NCBI RefSeq assembly: GCF_009768975.1
Contig: NZ_CP035733.1
Location: forward strand, 1,922,001-1,986,000
Direction: 5' to 3'
Length of the DNA: 64,000 nt
Source of the DNA: Sphingorhabdus lacus
GTDB taxonomy: Bacteria; Pseudomonadota; Alphaproteobacteria; Sphingomonadales; Sphingomonadaceae
In this document: one piece after another, positions 49,897 through 56,682 of the stretch
How positions within the stretch are numbered: the stretch's first letter is position 1
Layout: every line of letters starts with the position of its first letter
Program-made: the position numbers and the translations under genes
Notes under the pieces: generated by a model
The model's database searches: none
Told to the model about the DNA's origin: nothing
What the model saw: only the letters and a program-made list of their open reading frames with translations

Positions 49897-50219
49897 TTCG
49901 AAGCTCCTTCGACGATAGCGGTCGCAATCCCCAATTGCTTGCAGCGCCGCGCATAGGCCGCATGCGCGCGGTCCCGTAGCTGCGGATCGACATGGCCGGC
50001 AAGCAGCGCATCGATACCAACCATTGCGAACACCGACTGGCGGTGAATACGCTCGATTGAGGCGGCCTGCCCTGATGCCGGATCCTCGCCGTCACAGGCT
50101 GCCATGAGCAGCAAACGCACCCATTCGCTGACGCTAAAGTTATTGGCCTTCGCAGCCATACGGACGCGGTGCGCGAGGTCATTCGATACATAGATTTGCA
50201 GTGACAATGGACGTGCCAT
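49893..50219 (-). CDS. Ribbon-helix-helix relaxosome-type accessory protein
   Basis: A 108-residue basic protein. The N-terminus ARPLSLQIYVSNDLAHRVRM then AAKANNFSVSEWVRLLL has the beta-strand/two-helix signature of ribbon-helix-helix DNA-binding proteins (TraY/MobC-like). It is first in the operon with traD and traI and borders the candidate oriT. Together these suggest an oriT-binding accessory that helps nicking and represses its own promoter. A strong GGAAGGAG precedes the ATG at 50219. The C-terminal half is helical without a known domain. Confidence 0.75.
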   Translation of the reverse strand: MARPLSLQIYVSNDLAHRVRMAAKANNFSVSEWVRLLLMAACDGEDPASGQAASIERIHRQSVFAMVGIDALLAGHVDPQLRDRAHAAYARRCKQLGIATAIVEGASK

Positions 50220-50663
50220 TGCGAACTCCTTCCTTGAAAAGGAGCCCGTTCACACTTGCGGAAGGCGATTTGGATTTAAGTCATCAATAAGAACATGTCA
50301 AGAACATTGAAGCTCCCGGAAAACCGCCATTGCGGTTCGGGGATGATTTGGATTCAAATCATCGGGGCATGTGATTTGAAAATGATTGGAAAGTTGCCAC
50401 TTACAGTTTTTGCTAGTTTCGCACCGATTTCCGTCATTTTTCACCAGCGACATGTCGCGTACGGTGTGCTTAGATTTTCCCAACTGCGAAGGGTGGACCA
50501 GTAATGAGATTCTAAACAGACTGCGAGTTTTGCCGCGCAACATCCACGGATAAACTTGTCCTATCGCGATAGAGGCAATTAAAAATGTTGAACGCGTGAT
50601 ACATGTCACGAACTGCATCTATTCGACATGATATCAAAATTTGGTCAACATGGGAGAATTGCG
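50220..50663. other. Candidate oriT and flanking regulatory region
   Basis: This 444-bp gene-free stretch lies beside the relaxosome operon. It has a 19-bp imperfect direct repeat (GATTTGGATTTAAGTCATC at 50267-50285 and GATTTGGATTCAAATCATC at 50345-50363, the second containing the palindrome GATTTG-N4-CAAATC). Between them is the hairpin AACCGC/GCGGTT (50322-50337) inside a longer CCCG/CGGG stem, plus two AGAACAT repeats (50290-50296 and 50301-50307). Direct repeats plus hairpin next to an RHH protein and TraI is the usual oriT layout. The nick site cannot be fixed by eye. The right part must hold the promoter of the S1/P1 nuclease gene. Confidence 0.6.
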
Positions 50664-51557
50664 ATGAACGGCAAGATATTTCAAGGTCTAACAGTGCTAG
50701 CCGTCGTAGCGAGTAGCAGTTCTATTGCCTTCCCGACGAAAGCATTCGCGTGGAGCAAAGCTGGGCATCTGACAGTGTGTGACTATGCCTATCGAACGGT
50801 ATCGGATGAGGCACGCGAGAAGATCAACGCGCTATTGAAAGCGGATGGCGAGTATCGGTCCTTCAACTATGGCTGTGTTGAAGAAGATGAGATGCCGAGA
50901 AAGCATCCTGATGATCATTTCATAAATTACGATCGCACTCGCGTGTCGGTTTCCGATGATGTTTGTCCTCAAAACGAAAGTTGCATTCTTCAAGGCATTG
51001 ATCGCGATTTGGAAATTTTGGGCGACCGGAACCGAACAGCAAAAGAACGTGCAAAAGCTTTGCTTGGCCTTGGTCACTGGGTCGGCGACATCCACCAACC
51101 TCTGCATATTTCGTTCGCCGATGATCGCGGCGGAAACTACCTTCTGGTGAAAGGTCTGTGTGGTTCCGGGAAGAAATCAAATCTTCATTCAGTTTGGGAC
51201 AAATGCCTTGTCGAAAAATATGTCTTGCAAACAAAGCTGAGCAAGGACTGGGCCGGATTTACAGTGACATATCGTGCGGTTGACAGGCTAAGGAAATTGA
51301 CGACTGCCGCAGAGAAAGCCCAGTGGACTTCAACGCAGCCTTGGCAGTGGGCGGCGGAATCCTATGCAATCACGCGCAAAGAAAATACGCTATACTGCAA
51401 TCTAAACCTCGCAGGCACAGAATGCAGCAGGCCTAACGATGAACGAATTTCGATCAATCAGGACTATTTGAAAACCAACGGTCAAATCGCAGAAGACAGG
51501 TTGCGAATGGCGGGTGTAAGGCTTGCATATCTTATCGAAAAAGCGCTCACCCAATAG
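50664..51557 (+). CDS. S1/P1-type zinc nuclease, secreted
   Basis: A 297-residue exported nuclease. The signal peptide ends SIAFPTKAFA, leaving an N-terminal Trp (WSKAGH), whose amino group binds zinc in this family. Further ligands are seen in HPDDHFINYD, LGHWVGDIHQPLH and NLHSVWD, so the three-zinc site is complete. These enzymes cut single-stranded DNA and RNA to 5' nucleotides. Extra cysteines suggest disulfides. GGGAGAAT sits before the ATG at 50664. The DNA is AT-richer than its neighbours. Its position right beside the candidate oriT, on the plus strand, is unexpected. Confidence 0.88.
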   Translation: MNGKIFQGLTVLAVVASSSSIAFPTKAFAWSKAGHLTVCDYAYRTVSDEAREKINALLKADGEYRSFNYGCVEEDEMPRKHPDDHFINYDRTRVSVSDDVCPQNESCILQGIDRDLEILGDRNRTAKERAKALLGLGHWVGDIHQPLHISFADDRGGNYLLVKGLCGSGKKSNLHSVWDKCLVEKYVLQTKLSKDWAGFTVTYRAVDRLRKLTTAAEKAQWTSTQPWQWAAESYAITRKENTLYCNLNLAGTECSRPNDERISINQDYLKTNGQIAEDRLRMAGVRLAYLIEKALTQ

Positions 51558-51645
51558 CCAGCACCAAAAGGCTGTTTGGAATATAGGCGCGCGAGCAAGA
51601 AAAAAGAGGAAGCCCGTGAAGGACTTCCCCTTGGGCGTATTTGCG

Positions 51646-51882
51646 TCAAAACATGTCGAGCATTTGGCTTGGAACCGAGTCCACGATCCGGTCAACCAGA
51701 TGTTGGGGTAATGCCCCATAATCGCCTTCGTCGACGACGATATAGCCCCGCTCGAAATCGGTCAGGATATATTGATTGAAGTAGCTGTGAAACGACCGTG
51801 CATAAGCGCAGTGCATGGCAGCCATAAGCGCCTGCTCGTCGGCTTTTCGTTGTGCGTTTTCGAGTGCTTGTGAACCGTTCAT
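51646..51882 (-). CDS. 78-residue leading-region protein, unassigned
   Basis: A 78-residue acidic protein (MNGSQALENAQRKADEQALM, then a helical and aromatic middle and DFERGYIVVDEGDYGALPQH). I know no family. AGGAGG 5 nt before the ATG at 51882 makes it credible. It is the first minus-strand gene to the right of the candidate oriT, and its leader is a 160-nt structured inverted repeat. By position it would be among the first genes entering a recipient. Confidence 0.6.
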   Translation of the reverse strand: MNGSQALENAQRKADEQALMAAMHCAYARSFHSYFNQYILTDFERGYIVVDEGDYGALPQHLVDRIVDSVPSQMLDMF

Positions 51883-51904
51883 GATAACCTCCTGATGTTA
51901 AAGT

Positions 51905-52088
51905 GATGCTTCGCATCAGGATGCGGACAATGGGCAGGAAGGACGGGTCAGGGACCGCATGGTACATGCGGTCGCGCCAGCGGCGATGGGGGCAACGATT
52001 TTTCCGGATGCGCTACGGCAAAGCCGAGCCGCATCCGGAAAAATGGTGGGGCCCTGTCGTCCTTGACGCGGCCCTGGCCCTGCCCATT
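51905..52088 (-). promoter_or_regulatory. Large stem-loop leader, element C (candidate ssDNA promoter)
   Basis: A long-range inverted repeat with arms AATGGGCAGG/CCTGCCCATT (51929-51938, 52079-52088), extended inward by AAGGACG/CGTCCTT and CAGGG/CCCTG. It encloses GACCGCATG-GTA-CATGCGGTC (51953-51973) and the perfect 14-bp pair TTTTTCCGGATGCG/CGCATCCGGAAAAA (51999-52043). A small GATGC/GCATC hairpin (51905-51917) lies just outside. The block sits directly upstream of the 78-residue gene. See the ssDNA-promoter finding. Confidence 0.55.
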
Positions 52089-52235
52089 AGACTTGGAATT
52101 TTGTGAGAGAGCCTCCTCCTCCACTCCTTATTGGATGGGTTTGGAAGCTTTGCTGCAGATTTCATTTTCCTACACGCGGGTGGTGCCAATAATGTGCAGA
52201 TCGGAGGGGACCAACGGCCAGCGAAAGGACATCTT

Positions 52236-52466
52236 ATGGCCCGGTCCAAAACCAGCGCAGTCGATGCGCTCAAACGCCTGCAAGCCCAAAGAAGCGAACT
52301 CGATGCGCGCGAAACTAAACTCCGCACCGATGCTGCCAATGAACTTGGGAAAGTGCTGCTTGAATGCGGCGCAGAAACCATCGAGCCTGCAAAATTGCGG
52401 CTGCTCTTGAAGCAGACAGGCGCACTTGGCATCGATGCAGCGCTTGCCAAAGTAGGCAAGGCCTGA
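52236..52466 (+). CDS. 76-residue helical protein, DUF6437-like
   Basis: A 76-residue, strongly helical charged protein (ARSKTSAVDALKRLQAQRSE, LDARETKLRTDAANELGKVL, then LRLLLKQTGALGIDAALAKV). It resembles the small DUF6437 family of alphaproteobacterial plasmids, judged from memory of the pattern. AAAGGA about 8 nt before the ATG at 52236 fixes the start, so the longer upstream frame is discarded. It is on the plus strand, opposite to most leading-region genes, and ends before a bidirectional terminator shared with ssb. Confidence 0.55.
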   Translation: MARSKTSAVDALKRLQAQRSELDARETKLRTDAANELGKVLLECGAETIEPAKLRLLLKQTGALGIDAALAKVGKA

Positions 52467-52530
52467 ACGCCTATAGGCGGCGGCACGGGGCTCGATGCCC
52501 CTGCCGCCGCCCCTCGCTACAGACAAAAAG

Positions 52531-52568
52531 AAAAGACCCCGCCAGCTCGCGCCAGCGGGGCCTTTTTT
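52531..52568. terminator. Bidirectional intrinsic terminator between the 76-aa gene and ssb
   Basis: A hairpin with stem CCCCGC/GCGGGG (52537-52560) is flanked by CCTTTTTT on the right and, read leftward, by TCTTTTCTTTTT. It can end both the rightward 76-residue gene and the leftward ssb transcript. Confidence 0.78.
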
Positions 52569-52583
52569 GGTGGCGGCATCCGA

Positions 52584-52976
52584 TTAATCTTCGTCGATCG
52601 GCGGCGCGTCTTCATTCTCGCCCGAGCGCGGCTTGGTGTGGAAATCAACCTTGTCCGCATAGATTTCGCAGCCATAGCGCTTGACGCCATCCTGGTCTTC
52701 CCACGACGAATAATGGAGCCGGCCTTCAACGCTCACCAGCTGGCCCTTCTTGCAATATTTGGCGACGTTTGCTCCCAAGCCATTGAAGCAGGTCACGCGG
52801 TGGAATTCGGCATCCTTCACGGTGTAGCCGTTTTCGTCCTTGTAGGTCTTGCCTTCCTTGTTGCGGGCGGGTCGGTCGGTGACAACATTAATCGTGGTGA
52901 TCGAGCTTCCACCCTGGGTTGAGCGGGTTTCGGGGTCGCGCGAAATGCGGCCGACGAGGATAACGAGATTGGTCAT
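52584..52976 (-). CDS. ssb: Single-stranded DNA-binding protein
   Basis: A 130-residue SSB with one OB fold (about 1-108: TNLVILVGRISRDPETRSTQ, FHRVTCFNGLGANVAKYCKK, GQLVSVEGRLHYSSWEDQDG). The tail is short and acidic and ends PPIDED, lacking the terminal hydrophobic residues (usually DDDIPF) that recruit repair proteins. AGGAG precedes the ATG at 52976. Plasmid SSBs in leading regions coat the incoming strand and damp the SOS response. Its leader is the structured element A. Confidence 0.93.
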   Translation of the reverse strand: MTNLVILVGRISRDPETRSTQGGSSITTINVVTDRPARNKEGKTYKDENGYTVKDAEFHRVTCFNGLGANVAKYCKKGQLVSVEGRLHYSSWEDQDGVKRYGCEIYADKVDFHTKPRSGENEDAPPIDED

Positions 52977-52993
52977 GATACTTCTCCTGAATG

Positions 52994-53197
52994 CTGCATC
53001 CGGGACCATCCCCGGCTGCGAACGGAAAAGGAGAAACGGCAAGCGGGCGGTTGCACCGCGTTCACGCGGGAAACCCGACAAGCGCCGGGTGGTGCGGGCA
53101 GCCCTGCAAGGGCAACACGGCCGGCAGCGTTCGGGTTGCAACCGACCGCTGGCTGGTTCACCTCGGTTCGCAAAAGCCGGTATGGTCCCCGGTGCAG
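52994..53197 (-). promoter_or_regulatory. Large stem-loop leader of ssb, element A (candidate ssDNA promoter)
   Basis: Imperfect inverted arms of about 32 nt (52994-53025 and 53164-53197, sharing TTCGCA, GCCGG, ATGGTCC and TGCAG blocks) enclose a core. The core holds hairpin ACCCG/CGGGT (53072-53090), CGGGCAGC (53095-53102), hairpin GCCCT/AGGGC (53101-53113), GCAACACGG (53112-53120) and GGGTTGC (53133-53139). The same ordered blocks occur in element B. The stretch 53198-53328 beyond it has no gene. Confidence 0.6.
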
Positions 53198-53328
53198 ACA
53201 GACTGCAGAAGAGATGCTGTCGCTATCTCATTCCTCGTTCTGCAGTTTTAGCCCTTCCCGGTCCGCCTCAGGCAAGGCTTAATCTCGCATCCTCATGTCG
53301 CCACAGCCCAGCCCGCAGCCGGGAAAGT

Positions 53329-53721
53329 TCAAGCGGCAATCGGAAACGGTGCTGAAGGAACCTCCACAGGCGGTGTGTCATCCGATGGCTGGTCGAGGCG
53401 GCGCCCTTTGAACATCCAGGCCTGGGGTGCAATGAGGCGGCCCCAATCGGCAAAACTGGGGATGAAACCCAGGTCTTCAAGGACATGCTGCTCGCCAATC
53501 AGGCGGACAGGGACATGCTTTCCATCGCTGTTAGTGATCGTCGCCCCGAAGAGCGTTTCGAGCATGAAGATACCCTCGGCATGGTGGCGCAAGGCCCGGT
53601 GGCGCGGGTCGGCGAAGATCGCTTTCGACTGGTCGAACCATTGGTGGAGCGCGAGATAATCATCTGGCGTTCCGCCCCATTTGCGCACCGAAGAAAGTGC
53701 GTGATAATAGCAATGTGCCAT
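53329..53721 (-). CDS. DUF6915-like conserved protein
   Basis: A 130-residue protein opening AHCYYHALSSVRKWGGTPDD, with RHRALRHHAEGIFMLETLFG, then a VRLIGEQHVLEDLGFIPSFA block. This sequence pattern is widespread on plasmids and prophages (I associate it with DUF6915) and has many His residues, but no function is known. The Pro-rich tail is variable. It lies between ssb and the DUF6878-like gene in the leading region, with 12 bp to the latter's stop, so the two are probably co-transcribed leftward. Confidence 0.7.
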   Translation of the reverse strand: MAHCYYHALSSVRKWGGTPDDYLALHQWFDQSKAIFADPRHRALRHHAEGIFMLETLFGATITNSDGKHVPVRLIGEQHVLEDLGFIPSFADWGRLIAPQAWMFKGRRLDQPSDDTPPVEVPSAPFPIAA

Positions 53722-53733
53722 GATCTGCCTCCC

Positions 53734-54168
53734 TCACAATTCGGTCGAATGGCTGTCATGGGAGATGAAGCGCAAATTGCAGTCGAGCTGGAAGCTGGCG
53801 TCTGCCACATCGATCAGCAATTCGCCAAAGGCGCCTTCGTTGATCTCCCATCCGCCATGGTGCCGTTCGAGCGCTTCATAAGCAAAATCTTCGAGTAAAG
53901 AGGCGAGTTTGACAGCATCCTTGCCCTTGCACGCGACATCGACATCGGGACATTCCATCACCTTGCCGTTGGCGCCAAAAAAGCTTATCTCTTCGATCGC
54001 GCCGCTATCGCCATAGCCATCGAAACGGATCTCGACGGTGAGTATCCCATGTGCTGCAAGCTGCGGCAGCAATACTGCTTTCATCGCCACAATTTCTTGG
54101 TCAGCGATCGCGCTTCGTTCGGCTTGACCTGCCAGATAGTTGGCGGCCAATTGCGAAAAGTCATTCAT
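53734..54168 (-). CDS. DUF6878-like conserved protein
   Basis: A 144-residue protein (NDFSQLAANYLAGQAERSAI, HGILTVEIRFDGYGDSGAIE, HHGGWEINEGAFGELLIDVA). The HHGGWEINEGAFGE and FDGYGDSG blocks match what I recall as DUF6878, a plasmid-borne family of unknown role. AGGAGG 8 nt or so before the ATG at 54168 sets the start. Its leader shares a C-rich motif and hairpins with the leaders of parB and ardC. Confidence 0.68.
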   Translation of the reverse strand: MNDFSQLAANYLAGQAERSAIADQEIVAMKAVLLPQLAAHGILTVEIRFDGYGDSGAIEEISFFGANGKVMECPDVDVACKGKDAVKLASLLEDFAYEALERHHGGWEINEGAFGELLIDVADASFQLDCNLRFISHDSHSTEL

Positions 54169-54192
54169 GTCCTTGTCCTCCTGTGAACGAAA

Positions 54193-54279
54193 CCGCTGCT
54201 GACCCTCCACAGCGGCTCAACAGCTCCAAGGACGCCTCCCCTCTGGGCATAGATACGCCAGCGCCCGGAGGCGCTGGCG
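54193..54279 (-). promoter_or_regulatory. Structured leader of the DUF6878-like gene (type-2 leader)
   Basis: Reading the plus strand, hairpin CCGCTG/CAGCGG (54193-54215) is followed by the motif block CTCAACAGCTCCAAGGACGC and CCTCCCCTCT (54216-54244), then a 10-bp stem CGCCAGCGCC/GGCGCTGGCG (54256-54279). The motif block recurs nearly unchanged before parB (59870-59896). Confidence 0.55.
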
Positions 54280-54294
54280 CGAATGAAGGGTGGC

Positions 54295-55251
54295 TCATTG
54301 CCCGGATGTGGGGGTTTTTGCCTTCGGGGAGGTGCCAAGCGGACCGCGGCGATCAACGACCGTCACGCGGGCAGCTTTGGCATCGATCACCAGACGTTCT
54401 AGGACGCCGTTTCCCGGAAAGGCGACGACATAACGCGGATCGAGCGAGAGCATCTGCTCGTTACGTTTGAACCCGGCGCGCGCACCCAGTCGCCGGTCGA
54501 GCGCAAAGGTCAGTTGGGCGATCCCGCGACGTTCGGCCCAGGATGCCGCCAACCGGTCGACACCCTTGGTATCGCCGCCATGCACCAGCACCATGTCGGG
54601 AACCGTGCCATGCACCTTGTCGAGTGTGGCCCAGACATTGGTTGCAAAGCTTTTGGCTTCATCGTCGGTTGGAAAGCGGCTTCGTCCGCCTGCGAATATG
54701 ACGGGGGTACCTTCGGGCATCGCGGCGCGCTTCTTGGACGCGCTCCTTGCGCGCAAAAAGTCGCGACCCTGCACCACAGCCGAGGTGAGCATGGCGCCAT
54801 GATTTAAACGCGAACTGGAGACGGGTTTCCAGGACGAGCCGAACTCGTTCATGTAAAGCGCGGCGGCAAATTCACGCATCTCTTCGAGCGCCAACATGCT
54901 TGCCTCAGCACATTGCGCGCGTTCGATCTGCGTTTCGAGTTCGTGCGTCGAAATTTCCGAACCATCGTTGCTCGCCACAAGCGCGCGTACCTCGTCGGTG
55001 GCACGATCAAGCGCAGTAGATTTGCGTTCCGCCGCGCGGTGAAAGAGATTAACGAGGCCCCAGCCTAGATCCTCGGCATCGGCTTCAAGCGCTGTGTCGC
55101 TGAACATCGCAAAAAGATCCGACCAGACGCCTTCAAGTGTTTGCGCGACTGCCTCGGGGCAAGGAAAGTCGGTCTGAGTGACGGGAGGCGGGCCTATGGT
55201 GAAACCGGAAAGATCGAGCCCGGCAAGTTGCTCGGCAAAAGTTGTTTGCAT
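54295..55251 (-). CDS. DUF2493 (SLOG-like) domain protein
   Basis: A 318-residue protein. The N-terminal helical half (about 1-180) has no known motif. The C-terminal DUF2493/YspA-like Rossmann domain starts at about 185 (PVIFAGGRSRFPTDDEAKSF, then DMVLVHGGDTKGVDRLAASW and RNEQMLSLDPRYVVAFPGNG). It belongs to the SLOG superfamily, which binds nucleotides or nucleotide-derived signals. The gene is frequent in leading regions of alphaproteobacterial plasmids. Its own leader is structured element B. The biochemical role is unknown. Confidence 0.8.
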   Translation of the reverse strand: MQTTFAEQLAGLDLSGFTIGPPPVTQTDFPCPEAVAQTLEGVWSDLFAMFSDTALEADAEDLGWGLVNLFHRAAERKSTALDRATDEVRALVASNDGSEISTHELETQIERAQCAEASMLALEEMREFAAALYMNEFGSSWKPVSSSRLNHGAMLTSAVVQGRDFLRARSASKKRAAMPEGTPVIFAGGRSRFPTDDEAKSFATNVWATLDKVHGTVPDMVLVHGGDTKGVDRLAASWAERRGIAQLTFALDRRLGARAGFKRNEQMLSLDPRYVVAFPGNGVLERLVIDAKAARVTVVDRRGPLGTSPKAKTPTSGQ

Positions 55252-55260
55252 GGTGGTTCT

Positions 55261-55493
55261 CCTGACAGTTAGCTGCTAGCGGCCTCTCCGCCAGCGAGAG
55301 CCCGTCAGGGCCAGCTGAAGGCAGGCAAGCGCACCGACGCGAAGCGGAAGGGGAACCTGCCAAGGGCAGGCTGGCGCGGGCAGCGCTTGTGTAACAAGCG
55401 CAACACGGGCCTGCCCGGGCGGGTTGCGCAGGGCTGGCGGCTGGCCCAGGGCCTCTCTCGCTGTGGCGGTGGCCGCGCGCCTCAGGCGTCAGG
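55261..55493 (-). promoter_or_regulatory. Large stem-loop leader, element B (candidate ssDNA promoter)
   Basis: Outer arms CCTGAC/GTCAGG (55261-55266, 55488-55493) and inner arms around CTCTCCGCCAGCGAGAG (55281-55303) against CTCTCGCTGTGGCGG (55449-55476) enclose a core. The core has hairpin CCTGCC/GGCAGG (55356-55370), CGGGCAGC (55377-55384), hairpin GCGCTTG/CAAGCGC (55383-55401), GCAACACGG (55400-55408) and GGGTTGC (55421-55427). Block order equals element A, while the paired bases in both hairpins differ in a compensated way. No gene lies in 55252-55519. Confidence 0.6.
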
Positions 55494-55519
55494 AATTCAT
55501 GTAAGTGCGTCTGCGACCC

Positions 55520-56251
55520 TTAGCCAGGACCGACCAATCCGAACCCGGCGGCTGTGAACACCAGCTGATCCTCGGCCGGAAAGGCAGCAAATGCGGTCAA
55601 ACGATCCTCTTCGTAGCGCAAATGCCAGGTCCGCTGCGTCACGGGATCGCGCCCACCAAAGACGCTTGGCTCGAGGATGACGATGTTGCAGCGCGCCTCC
55701 GGATCGCGCGTCGATATCGTGCGGATCAAAGCGAGCGATGCCTCGCGGGCGGCAGCAGCAAGGTCCTGACAGGCGCTATAGTCGTTGGGATCGGTCCAGC
55801 GCGCTTGCTCGGCATCAAAGGGGGGACAGGTCAGATCGATCGCCTGCTCAGAGCGAACGTCGACCGTGAAGCTTGAATGCTCGCTCGTGGCTGAGGAAGG
55901 CTCGAACCCCGGTGAACGCAAGAAAAAGCGCAAGCGCCAATAGGCAGTTTCGGCAATGGCGGTTGCCTCGGCTTCGCTTGCATAGAAAATGCCTGGGCGT
56001 TCATCGGCACGACGAAATCGGCTAGGAGTGCGATGGCCATAGCGGAAGGGCGAAGCCAGCAGATAATGAAGACCTTGTGCGGCCTTGGGCAAATCCGGTT
56101 TGGCGGCTTCCGCAAGCGCCTCAAGCCGTGCCTGATCGGCAAGCGAGGCAGCAAGCCTGTTGGTCGAGATGCGGTGCTGCGCCTCGACCACCCGCCAGAC
56201 TTGGCCTTCGTAGGCACGAACCTCAGACGCGAGCGCGGTGGGCGTCCACAT
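55520..56251 (-). CDS. RES-domain toxin (NAD+-degrading family)
   Basis: A 243-residue RES-domain protein. The RES core has the Arg-containing HRTPSRFRRADERPGIFYAS block (with a Tyr-Ala-Ser motif), TAIAETAYWRLRFF and a late NIVILEPS. RES toxins remove or phosphorolyse NAD+ and halt growth. Its upstream partner is the Xre-type antitoxin gene, whose 3' end overlaps it by 29 nt, the normal antitoxin-first order. Start ATG 56251. Confidence 0.85.
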   Translation of the reverse strand: MWTPTALASEVRAYEGQVWRVVEAQHRISTNRLAASLADQARLEALAEAAKPDLPKAAQGLHYLLASPFRYGHRTPSRFRRADERPGIFYASEAEATAIAETAYWRLRFFLRSPGFEPSSATSEHSSFTVDVRSEQAIDLTCPPFDAEQARWTDPNDYSACQDLAAAAREASLALIRTISTRDPEARCNIVILEPSVFGGRDPVTQRTWHLRYEEDRLTAFAAFPAEDQLVFTAAGFGLVGPG

Positions 56252-56600
56252 AGTCGCAAACGGTCAGTAGGCCCTTGAAGCTGTCGATGAGATCGAGCGG
56301 CCGGGCATCAAGGTCAAGATTATGCGTCTGGAGCCAGCGGCGCGCTGCCGCGTCGTCGCTTCCCAGAAGCGAGTCCAGGCTTCTGAACAAGCGCAGCAGA
56401 AATTGTCCCGCCTCAAAGGACTTGGACGCCGGATCGAGCATGGTGCGCCCGGTGGTCAACCGCGAGGCGGTCGCCTGCGAGAGACCGAGAATGGTCCCCA
56501 ATTTGGCGGTGCTCAGACCCCAATAATCTGCTATTCTTGCAATAGCAGAGGTGAGAACGCGGGCATCCTCCTGTGCATCGGCCTTGAAACGGGTAGCCAT
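56223..56600 (-). CDS. Xre/MbcA/ParS-type antitoxin
   Basis: A 125-residue antitoxin. The N-terminal Xre helix-turn-helix (GLSTAKLGTILGLSQATASR) is followed by a C-terminal toxin-binding domain of the MbcA/ParS kind (FEAGQFLLRLFRSLDSLLGS then ARRWLQTHNLDLDARPLDLI). It neutralises the RES toxin and represses the operon. The ATG at 56600 has GGAA 6 nt upstream, so the further-upstream starts in the same frame are not preferred. Confidence 0.85.
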   Translation of the reverse strand: MATRFKADAQEDARVLTSAIARIADYWGLSTAKLGTILGLSQATASRLTTGRTMLDPASKSFEAGQFLLRLFRSLDSLLGSDDAAARRWLQTHNLDLDARPLDLIDSFKGLLTVCDYVDAHRARV

Positions 56601-56682
56601 CATGCTTCCTTTCATTTGCATATAATGACATATATTCATTCAAATGAATAGTATAATCTTTGCATCGATGAATGCTCCGCAT

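Noticed and set aside
50298-50618. Leftward 106-codon frame within the candidate oriT region
   Set aside because: No good start signal or family match; the repeats and hairpin explain the region better.
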